64,000 bases of DNA from positions 1 to 64,000 of the forward strand of contig CAVXVZ010000014.1 of NCBI GenBank assembly GCA_963765375.1, written 5' to 3'. Each line of letters opens with the position of its first letter. Positions within the stretch are counted from its first letter, which is position 1. The DNA comes from Roseiarcus sp963765375 (GTDB taxonomy: Bacteria; Pseudomonadota; Alphaproteobacteria; Rhizobiales; Beijerinckiaceae). Shown one piece after another: positions 17,469 through 25,233 of this stretch. A program made the position numbers and the translations under genes. The notes beneath the pieces are model-generated. The model saw only the letters and a program-made list of their open reading frames with translations. It made no database searches and was not told the DNA's origin.

Positions 17469-18206
17469 TCAGTATTCCTGCTTCGTCGGCCGGAACAGGA
17501 TCTCGTTGACGTCGACGTCCTCCGGCTGGCTCATGGCGAACATCACCATGCTCGCAAACGAGTCCGCGGGAATGGCGCTCTCGTAGACCTTGCGGATGTT
17601 TTCCGCCACATCCGGCTCGGTGACGCTCTCGGGCAATTCGGAAGCGACCGCGCCCGGGGAGATGATGGTGGTGCGGATGTTATAGGGCTTGACCTCCTGC
17701 CTCAGTCCTTCCGAAATTATCCGCACCGCGGTCTTGGTCGCGGAATAGACGGTGCTTCCCGGCCGCACCTTGTGCCCGGCGACTGACGAGACGTTTATGA
17801 TGTGGCCGCTCATTTGGGCCTTCATGTGCGGCAGCGCGGCAGCAATTCCATAGAGCACGCCCTTGATGTTCACGTCGATCATGCGGTCCCAGTCGTCGAT
17901 CTTCAGCCGTTCGAGCGGCGAGAGCGGCATCAGGCCGGCGTTGTTGATGATCACGTCGATGCGACCATGCGACTGCAGCGCGCGGTCGACGAGGCGCTTG
18001 ACCTCTCCGCGCTGCGCCACGTCGGTCCGCATGACCGCGTCGCTGCCGAGCGAGAGCTCCTTGGCCAGCGCCTGAAGGCGGTCGAGGCGCCGCGCGCCGA
18101 GCACCAGTTTCGCGCCATTCTGCGCCAGGCGCCGGGCGGCGGCCTCTCCGAGCCCGCTGCTCGCCCCAGTGATGACGACGACCTTGTCCTTGATGCGCTC
18201 TTTCAT
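17469..18206 (-). CDS. Short-chain dehydrogenase/reductase
   Basis: This classical SDR of 245 residues contains the cofactor motif TGASSGLG, the NNAG strand motif and a Ser-Tyr-Lys active site (SSVAG, then YSATK). The arginine-rich LGARRLDRL after the second strand suggests NADP(H). It resembles uncharacterised SDRs of the YdfG/serine-dehydrogenase type, but the substrate cannot be told. ATG 18206 (MKERIKDKVVVITG) is preferred because AAGAGA precedes it; an ATG at 18230 adds eight residues without a ribosome site. The cupin gene is upstream on the same strand, about 30 bases away, a pairing common in proteobacteria. Confidence 0.85.
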   Translation of the reverse strand: MKERIKDKVVVITGASSGLGEAAARRLAQNGAKLVLGARRLDRLQALAKELSLGSDAVMRTDVAQRGEVKRLVDRALQSHGRIDVIINNAGLMPLSPLERLKIDDWDRMIDVNIKGVLYGIAAALPHMKAQMSGHIINVSSVAGHKVRPGSTVYSATKTAVRIISEGLRQEVKPYNIRTTIISPGAVASELPESVTEPDVAENIRKVYESAIPADSFASMVMFAMSQPEDVDVNEILFRPTKQEY

Positions 18207-18261
18207 GTTCTGATCTCTTGGGCTGTTCATTCTGGCGCGCGAAGCGGCGGCTTCAACGACG

Positions 18262-18657
18262 TCAGTTTCCGTACTGGGCGTCGGTTACCTTCTCCATCCA
18301 GTCGACGGCCTTGCCGTCCAGCGACTCCTGAATGGCGATGTGCGTCATCGCGACGGTCGGCGACGCCCCGTGCCAATGCTTCTCGCCCGGTGAAAACCAG
18401 ATAACGTCGCCCGGCCGGATCTCCTCGATCGGACCGCCATCGCGCTGGGCGCGGCCCAAGCCGGCCATGACGACGAGAACCTGACCGAGAGGATGAGTAT
18501 GCCAGGCCGTGCGGGCCCCGGGTTCAAAGGTGACCGCGTTGCCGGCCGCGCGCGCAGGCGCGTTCGCCGGGAACAGCGGGTCGATCCGAACCGCGCCGGT
18601 GAACCATTCCGCCGGCCCTTTGCCGGACGGCTGCGAGCCGCTTCGCTTGATCTCCAT
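18262..18657 (-). CDS. Cupin-domain protein (mandelonitrile-lyase-like)
   Basis: The 131-residue protein is a single cupin barrel. The metal-binding motif appears as WHTHPLGQVLVV and a later GDVIWFSPGEKHWHGA, giving four likely metal ligands (three His and one Glu or Gln). It resembles small cupins annotated as (R)-mandelonitrile lyase-like or quercetinase-like, but actual activity is unknown. A clear AAGGAGA lies eight bases before the ATG. It probably forms an operon with the SDR downstream. Confidence 0.8.
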   Translation of the reverse strand: MEIKRSGSQPSGKGPAEWFTGAVRIDPLFPANAPARAAGNAVTFEPGARTAWHTHPLGQVLVVMAGLGRAQRDGGPIEEIRPGDVIWFSPGEKHWHGASPTVAMTHIAIQESLDGKAVDWMEKVTDAQYGN

Positions 18658-18792
18658 CCACCACTCTCCTTCTTTGCCGGGCCGCCCCGTCCGACCCTTG
18701 TTAGACCGCCCGCTCTTTGGTTTCAGGCGCTGAAATCCGGATGGGGCCTTTGAGCCGGCGCGATAAATGGAGCGCGGATAGGCGCCGCCGCC

Positions 18793-19248
18793 TCACCAGA
18801 GCATCGTCCAGGACAGGGCGGCTGCCTCGGGAGCGAGCTTGTGGGGGGCCGCCGATTTCTGCCAATCGAGAAACAGGGCCCGGAACCCGCCCCGGCTCGG
18901 ATTCGCCCGCTCGATCAGATCGTTCATCAGGCGGAGCCGCCTGACCAGCGTCTTCATGAAGCCCACGGCGCGCGCCGGGTTCTCCTCGATCGCAGCGATG
19001 AACTCCTCATAGGAAGCGGCGAGGCATTCCGTGTCGGTCGCCGCCCTGACTGTCGCCGATCGCGGCCCGGGTTCGATCAGGCACATTTCGCCGAACACCT
19101 CGCCCGTCTGCAGCGTGTCGACTGCCCTGGCGTTGGCGCCCTGGCCGATAATGACTTCGACCGACCCGCTGACGATGAAGAACGCCGTGTCGCCGTCGTC
19201 GCCTTCCGCGATGATCGTGTCTCCGGCTTTGAACGAGACGTTTTGCAT
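18793..19248 (-). CDS. Cyclic nucleotide-binding domain protein
   Basis: The 151-residue product is essentially one cNMP-binding beta-roll: FKAGDTIIAEGDDGDTAFFI at the start and the phosphate-binding cassette GEVFGEMCLIEPGPRSATVRA, with the Arg expected to contact the cyclic phosphate. No helix-turn-helix follows, only an amphipathic C-terminal helix (MKTLVRRLRLMNDLIERAN). It is likely a stand-alone sensor or regulatory subunit rather than a transcription factor. GGGAG lies six bases before the ATG. The C-terminal tail (residues 125-151) is unlike relatives I know. Confidence 0.8.
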   Translation of the reverse strand: MQNVSFKAGDTIIAEGDDGDTAFFIVSGSVEVIIGQGANARAVDTLQTGEVFGEMCLIEPGPRSATVRAATDTECLAASYEEFIAAIEENPARAVGFMKTLVRRLRLMNDLIERANPSRGGFRALFLDWQKSAAPHKLAPEAAALSWTMLW

Positions 19249-20053
19249 GCGTAGCTCCCTGGCGCTTCGAATCCGGCGCCGCCGGTTATATCAGGTCTGA
19301 ACGGGACCAACGCCGCGAAGAACTCCGCTGGCGGCGATATTGCGTAGCCTGCATGAATCCCGCGCCGCCACGGATCGCCTCAGGCGAAAATTCAGCCTCG
19401 CCCAAGCTCGCCCGGCCAGCTTGGCGCCGATCCTGCGCACAGCCGGAGATTGCGAAGATTCGCGCGCTTATCGACGCTCCTGTCCAAAACTGCCCGATTC
19501 CAGGGTAGCGCGGTGGCGAAACCGCATTCACTCTGGGCCAGCCGGTCGAAGAGGGCGCCTATGCCTATACCCTGGTCGAGGGCAGCGGCGGCGCCGGCGG
19601 GCGGCGGCGTTCGCCGGTCGGCCTGCTTGGGTTTTCTTGGCTCGCGGCCGGTGCGGGCCGAAGGCCCCGCTCAGGAGGGTTGGATTGTCTTGGATTTTCT
19701 TGGATTCTCTCGTCCGAATCGAGACTTTTCAGTGGGTTGCGCGGCGTGAACGGAGGGACGACTTTTCTCCCCGTTTGCCGCCGGGAGAGAGGCGACGGAA
19801 CCGCGGCTCGCGGCGTTGGGTATGGCAAGGGCAGAGGATTTGCTCATATCGGGTAGCGTAACCGCTCTTCTGATTATCCGCAAGACATTGTCGGCCGAAC
19901 CTCCCCCTCTCGGCCGCTTCCAAACCAACAGCAAGGAACTCCGGACGACCCGCCCGACCGGTGCGACGGCCCAGACTGAGACGCCTTTCCCCTCTTGGCG
20001 CCGGGCGCGGGACAATTTACTCCAATCGACGTTCATTTAGGGAAGAGCGCGGG
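19249..20053. other. 800-base stretch without a convincing gene
   Basis: Several open frames cross this region on both strands but none shows a family motif, a ribosome site or natural composition. It holds the TTGGATT repeat at 19680-19743 and GC-rich low-complexity sequence around 19580-19680. It probably contains the promoter of the caspase-gene cluster that starts at 20054, but I could not identify convincing -35/-10 boxes. Confidence 0.5.
19680..19743 (+). repeat. Dispersed repeat with 10-bp TTGGATT periodicity
   Basis: Three direct 10-base units, TTGGATTGTC, TTGGATTTTC and TTGGATTCTC, occupy 19680-19709. They are followed by CCGAATCGAGACTTTTCAGTGGGTTGCGC-like sequence that is clearly related to 32571-32633, where TTGGATTTCC is followed by CAGAATCTAGCC and CTTTTCAATGGGTTGCGC. 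A related A-rich copy lies inverted in the first 120 bases. The family is intergenic and AT-richer than its surroundings. Confidence 0.65.
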
Positions 20054-21004
20054 ATGTCCTCGAGTTGGCGCCGGTTTTTGCTATCGCTCTCGGCTTCGCT
20101 CGCGCTCACGGGCGTCGCCGCGGCCGCAGATTGCGACGCCCTGATCGCCAACTTCAAAAGCGCGGTTGCCGACAAGGCGTTCGACAAATTGAAAGATTCG
20201 ATGGCGGCGATCGCGGACGACAATTCATGCAATTTCGATATCGACGCGTATCGCATCCAGGAAATCAATTCCATCATCGACATGGCGGGCGCCGCGCCGA
20301 CGGATGACGCGCGAAAACAGATGCTCGAATTTGTGCAAGGCGTCATGGAAATCGGCGGAGACTGGCGCTCGGCAGAGAATCTGGGCGACTTTTACGCGCA
20401 TCGCGCCGAATTCGCCGACGCGCTCGGCGCCTACGAGACCGCCATCTCCTTCCTCTCTCGGGCCGCGCCGCCAGCGACCCAGAAAGATCGGGAGGAGCTG
20501 CTCGCCCGGGCGGAAGCGGCGAAGAGCCAGGCGAGCGATGATCAGGAGGGTAAAAGTGCGTCGAGATTTGCGGCTTCAAAGCGGGATCTCAGCGGGCGCT
20601 TTGCCGGGATCTATTCTCGCGAACTTTTGCGCGGGTTCGAGGTGCTCGCGGTGCCTTTGCCGATCAATTTCTACTTCGGGCAAGCTCGGTTCACGCCGGC
20701 CGGACAAAAGGCGGTCGAGGAACTTGTCGAGGCCGTCAAGGAGCAGAATGTCGAGGCTGTCACTCTCGTCGGCCACACCGATCCGCGGGGCGGTCATCAA
20801 TACAATGTCGAACTGTCCAAGCGTCGCGCGTCCGCAACACGTGACTATCTGCTCTCCCACGGCGTGAAAGCGCGCATCCTTGTCGATGGCAAGGGACCGG
20901 ATGAGCCCTTCGACGTCTCGTTGCTTGGGAGGCCCGTCTCCCAGAGCGAAGCCTGGGCGCTCGACCGCCGCGTGGAATGGGTTCGCAAGGGAGCAGCGGA
21001 TTGA
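20054..21004 (+). CDS. Exported protein with C-terminal OmpA-like domain
   Basis: The 316-residue protein has a signal peptide (residues 1-25, FLLSLSASLALTGVAAAADC), a helical central region with tetratricopeptide-like character (about 80-160, NLGDFYAHRAEFADALGAYE), and an OmpA-like peptidoglycan-binding domain from about 205 to 290. The last carries VGHTDPRGGHQYNVELSKRR, including the Asp and Arg that grip diaminopimelate. It should sit in the periplasm anchored to peptidoglycan. It is the first gene of a seven-gene co-directional run and lies 29 bases before the first caspase gene, suggesting it tethers that system to the cell wall. Confidence 0.82.
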   Translation: MSSSWRRFLLSLSASLALTGVAAAADCDALIANFKSAVADKAFDKLKDSMAAIADDNSCNFDIDAYRIQEINSIIDMAGAAPTDDARKQMLEFVQGVMEIGGDWRSAENLGDFYAHRAEFADALGAYETAISFLSRAAPPATQKDREELLARAEAAKSQASDDQEGKSASRFAASKRDLSGRFAGIYSRELLRGFEVLAVPLPINFYFGQARFTPAGQKAVEELVEAVKEQNVEAVTLVGHTDPRGGHQYNVELSKRRASATRDYLLSHGVKARILVDGKGPDEPFDVSLLGRPVSQSEAWALDRRVEWVRKGAAD

Positions 21005-21033
21005 GGATCTTCGACCTACGGCAGGAATGGACA

Positions 21034-23083
21034 ATGCGCAAACTGATGCTGTTCCTAACCGCCGCAGGCGCGGCGGCCGTCGGCGCGCTGGCGCAGCCCG
21101 GCGCGGTTTCGGCCGATCCGTTGCGAGCGCCGGGCGGCGGGACGATCCGCGCGCTCGTCGCCGGCGTCGACGTCTATTCGAGATTGCCGGCGTCGGTGCA
21201 GTTGCAGGGCGCCAGGGCGGACGCCGAGGACATCGCCGAAGCGCTCACGCGCGGCGGCGTCAAGCCGGTCGTTCTGTTCGACACCGACGTGACCCGGGCC
21301 AAGATCGTGGCGCAGATGGATTCTTTCGTCGCCGAATCGAAGCCGGGCGACTTCGTCCTCTTCGCCTACGCCGGCCACGGCATGCAGACGCCCGAATACG
21401 CCCGTTGGCAGGGCATCGATCCCAACGGCGTCAACGAGCAGATCGCGCTGTCCGGATTCAGCTTCAGCGGCGACGGCGTCGACGAAATCATCGTGAACCC
21501 GGAAATCCGCGCGTGGCTGTCGCGGCTGGACGCCAAGGGCGTCGATGCGCTGGTCGTCATGGATTCGTGTTTCGGCGGCGGCATGCGGGAGGTCGATCCG
21601 CGCACCGGCGCGATGCGGACGCGAGTTCTTGCGCGCCAGCGCGGCGCAGATCCGGGCCGGCGAAGACGAGCGCGCGAAATTTGCCGGCATCCCCATGACC
21701 GAGAAGGAAGCCCGCGCGAACGTGGAGCTGATGCCCCATGTCACTTTTCTCGCCGGCGCAACGAGCCGATCGGTCGTTCCGGAAACGGACGGCCTGGCCG
21801 CCAGCGGACCGCGGGGAGCCCTCAGCTACTATCTCGCCCGCGCGCTTCGCGGAGAATCGTCCAAGGACGGGGTGACAACCCGCCAGGCGCTCTTCGGCTA
21901 TCTCAAGCCCAACATCCGCGGGGCGACGCAGGATCGGCAATTGATCCAGGTCGAGCCGCAAAGTCCGGAGCCTTCGATTTATGGCAAGCCGGTTTTGACA
22001 TTTGCTGAAGCGGCGCCACCGGCCCAGGCGGCGAACACGCCGCCCGCGCCTGGTAGCGGAGGTCCGGCCGACGATGGCGCGGCGCCGCCTGCGCAGGCCT
22101 CGAACGCGCCCCCTACGCAAAGCGACGAACCTCCGGCGAATCAAGCCGCAACGCCACCGGCCCAGGCGACAGACATACCCCTCCCGCCCGGCTATGGACC
22201 CCCGCCGGCTCAAGCTCCAACCCCGCCGGCGCAGGCGGCGAACACACCCGCTCCAGCCGATAGCGGACCTCCGCCGGCCCAAGCTCCGGCGCCGCCTTCC
22301 CAGGCGGCGACCGCTCCGCCCCCGCCGGATAAAGAACCGCCGCCGGATCAAAGCCAGACGCCGCCATCCCAGGCGACAAACACTCCGCTCCCCCCCGGCT
22401 ATGGCACTGCGTCGGATCAGGGCGCGGCGCGGAACGACACGATCCGTGTTGCCCTCATCGACGCGACGGACAAGGCCTGGGATACGATCGAGAAAGGGAA
22501 TGCGCCTTTCGAGCGATCGCCGACGGTCGACGGGGCAGATCTCGTCTGGGACGTCGGCAAGAACGAAGTTCTCTCGCGTGGCGATCTCGTGATGCAGTTC
22601 GTCGACGGGTCGCTGATGGGCGGCGTCATTGACCGGACCTGGGCGCTCAGGCGGTTGCGGGAGATTGCCGAGAATCGCTACCTGTCGGCTGACCTCGCGA
22701 CCGAGGGGCAGCTGCTCAGCGCCGGCGACGTGGCAAAGATTGAGGTCGGGGGGACCGCGGGTCAGCGCCTCGTCGTGTTCGACATCGCCGCCGACGCCAC
22801 CATACAGATGCTCTACCCCGGCGCGACAGGCGCGAGTGGGCATTGCGCGGACCCGAAAGACAGCGCATGGAGTTGCTCGCTACGGGTGACGCCGCCCTTC
22901 GGCGCCGACACGATCGTGACGCTGGCGACGTCGGGATCCACGGATGATCTGGTGCGATGGCTGCGCGGACACCACGCGAGACGCGACGCGGCGCTCATTC
23001 CCGACCTTCTGACAAGCGCGATGAAGGTTGATCCCGCGGCTCGGGTCGGCTTTGTCGGGGTTTACACAAACAAGCGCCAATAA
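21034..23083 (+). CDS. Exported caspase-like peptidase with Pro/Ala linker (one-base frameshift)
   Basis: The start MRKLMLFLTAAGAAAVGALA (AGGA seven bases upstream) is a signal peptide. A peptidase C14 domain follows with His115 in FAYAGHGMQ and Cys179 in VMDSCFGGGM, the catalytic dyad of caspase-like enzymes. The frame then breaks at GAGTTC 21623-21628; removing one T restores it and gives 682 residues. Next comes a Pro/Ala-rich linker (22010-22430) of imperfect repeats such as PPAQAANTP and PPGYG, and a C-terminal domain (DTIRVALIDATDKAW, then RLVVFDIAADATIQMLYP) resembling DUF4384. It probably cleaves proteins after Arg/Lys or Asp in the periplasm; the substrate is unknown. Confidence 0.82.
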
Positions 23084-23191
23084 GCCCGGACGCCCCTTTC
23101 ATGAAAATGACACTGGCTTTTTTTGTAGACTGTGACCGTCCAATGATCTTAATGACTGCGGGCGGGGGCGACGCGAACGAGACTTGAAGAG

Positions 23192-25198
23192 GTGATCGAG
23201 ACCTCGCCCAAAATTCAGGCGCTCAAATTCCTCCGAGAGGCGGCTCGGCGGGCTCGGGCGCTTCGCCCTGACCTGCGGTGGAGGCTCGCGCTGGTGGCGC
23301 TTGCGCTCGCGCTGGGGCTTTCTGGTCCGGCCGGGGCGCAAGAATTGCGCCCCTCGACCGGGTATGTCGAAACGAACTCACCCATTTCCGATGTGAGCGC
23401 CTATCCACTGGCCGCGTGGAATGGGATCAACTCCGTCAAGGTATGGAACGTGGCCCAACTCACCGGCGTGTCCGGCGCGAATCTGCCCGGCGCGGCGGCT
23501 CCCGGTCGTTTGGTCGCGCTCGTCATCGCCAACGGCGCCTACCCCGACGCCCCGCTCGCGAATCCTGCCGTCGACGCCGGCATCGTCGCGGACAGTCTCA
23601 GACGCGTCGGTTTCGCGGTCACCGTCAAGACCAATGTCGATCTTGAGGACTTCGAACAGGCGATGTCCGACTTTGCCAAGGCAAGCAAAGGCGCCGACGT
23701 CGCCCTGTTCTATTTCGCCGGTCACGGCTTCTCCGTCGCCGCCGATGGGGTTCAGCAGAATCTCCTGATGACGACGTCGAGCAATTTTCAGGCGAAGTCG
23801 GAGATTGGTTTGCGGCAGGGGGGCGAGCCGCTCGATCATGTCGAGGAGATGATCATCGGCAACGCGCGGGCGACGCTGATTTTCATCGACGCCTGCCGCA
23901 ACGTTCCGGCTCTTGCTCACCGCGGCGTTGGCTCGCGCGGCTTTGCGCCGATCGACCCATCGTCGTTTGACGGGGCCTACGTCGTTCTGTCGACCCGCCA
24001 GGGCAAGACCGCCGAGGATGGCGAAGCGGGCAAAGGGAGCCCATTTGCGCGCGCGGTCGCCGCCACCTTGCCGACCGCGGGGCTGCGGATCGAGGACGCT
24101 TCCGCCCGCATTCGCGAGAAGGTGCGCACGGAGACTTCAGGCGAACAGGTGCCGGACGTGGTCCGCAGCGATCTTCCGGAAGGCGGCGTGGTGCTGATGC
24201 CGACCGCCGGTTCGCCATCGACGCCGGTCGCCGCGCTCGAGTCGACGCAGCCAGCAGATGCTCCGGCCGGCGGTTCGGGGTCAAAGTCGATCGCCTCCCT
24301 GGAGGCGACGCAGCCGGCGGGCTCGCCATCCGCGCTTCCGCCGCCCACGCCTGCGCCGGCAGCCGAACCCCCCGCCGCCGCGGCGATTCCCGTTGGCCCC
24401 GCGCCGAAGGTCGCAGCCAATGATCCCGGCGGCGAGGTGTTCAAGGAATGCGACGAATGTCCGGAAATGGTTGTCGCGCCTGCCGGCAAGGCGGTGCTGG
24501 GCTCGCCGCCCGGCGAAGGCGGGCGTCAGACTTTTGAGGCAGCGCCGCATGTGGTCGAGATCGGGAAACCGTTCGCCGTGGGCCGGTACGCCGTGACATT
24601 CGCTCAATGGGACGCGTGCTACGCCGAGGGCGCCTGCGGCCATCGCCGGCTTGGCGACCTCGACTTCGGTCGCGGCAAGCGACCGGCGATATTCGTGACC
24701 TGGACCGAAGCGCAGCTCTATGTGCAGTGGCTCAAGCGCAAGACCGGCCAGCCGTACCGCTTGCTGAGCGAAGCGGAATGGGAATACGCCGCGCGCGGCT
24801 GCAAGAGCCTCAAATGCGCCAATGCGCCGTTCTGGTTCGGCGCGATCAAGCCCGAGGTCGCCGTCTACAATTCAAGGCGCTCGTACGATGGCAGTCCGAA
24901 AGCCGACCCTCGACTGAAGACCGAGCCCGTCGACAGCGGACCGGCCAACCCGTTCGGGCTTTACAACATGCTCGGCAATGTGCGGCAATGGACCCAGGAC
25001 TGCTGGAATCCGGCTCCCGCGGCCTTGGCCTCGAATGGCGCGCCCGTTCTTTCCGGCGACTGCTCGGCCCGCGCGACGCGCGGCGGCTCGTGGGCCGACG
25101 ATCCGGCAAAACTGCGCGCGGCCGCACGCGACTACGAGAGCATCGACGAGGGCTCGGAGAGGATCGGTTTCCGCGTTGCGAGGGACTTGGAGCCCTGA
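23192..25198 (+). CDS. Exported caspase-like peptidase fused to FGE-fold domain
   Basis: This 668-residue protein begins at GTG 23192 with an extended basic leader and a hydrophobic signal segment ending near PAGAQ (residue 50). The caspase domain spans about 105-330 with His178 in YFAGHGFS and Cys235 in FIDACRNVP. After an Ala/Pro linker, residues 425-668 form a formylglycine-generating-enzyme/sulfatase-modifying fold (EAEWEYAARGCK, GLYNMLGNVRQWTQDCW, RATRGGSW, RIGFRVAR). That fold is used both for catalysis and for ligand binding; here it is probably a recognition module directing the protease. The start is the least certain part, since GAAGAG sits almost against the GTG. Confidence 0.85.
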   Translation: MIETSPKIQALKFLREAARRARALRPDLRWRLALVALALALGLSGPAGAQELRPSTGYVETNSPISDVSAYPLAAWNGINSVKVWNVAQLTGVSGANLPGAAAPGRLVALVIANGAYPDAPLANPAVDAGIVADSLRRVGFAVTVKTNVDLEDFEQAMSDFAKASKGADVALFYFAGHGFSVAADGVQQNLLMTTSSNFQAKSEIGLRQGGEPLDHVEEMIIGNARATLIFIDACRNVPALAHRGVGSRGFAPIDPSSFDGAYVVLSTRQGKTAEDGEAGKGSPFARAVAATLPTAGLRIEDASARIREKVRTETSGEQVPDVVRSDLPEGGVVLMPTAGSPSTPVAALESTQPADAPAGGSGSKSIASLEATQPAGSPSALPPPTPAPAAEPPAAAAIPVGPAPKVAANDPGGEVFKECDECPEMVVAPAGKAVLGSPPGEGGRQTFEAAPHVVEIGKPFAVGRYAVTFAQWDACYAEGACGHRRLGDLDFGRGKRPAIFVTWTEAQLYVQWLKRKTGQPYRLLSEAEWEYAARGCKSLKCANAPFWFGAIKPEVAVYNSRRSYDGSPKADPRLKTEPVDSGPANPFGLYNMLGNVRQWTQDCWNPAPAALASNGAPVLSGDCSARATRGGSWADDPAKLRAAARDYESIDEGSERIGFRVARDLEP

Positions 25199-25233
25199 GC
25201 GGAGCAATAAAGTCGAGGCGAGATTTGAGCAAC

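Noticed and set aside
22010..22430. Repeat array resembling a CRISPR at first glance
   Set aside because: The repeats are imperfect, in frame and encode a Pro/Ala linker; there are no unique spacers of constant length and no cas genes.
23192..25198. Diversity-generating retroelement target, because the FGE fold is a common DGR variable protein
   Set aside because: No reverse transcriptase gene or template/variable repeat pair is visible in the window.
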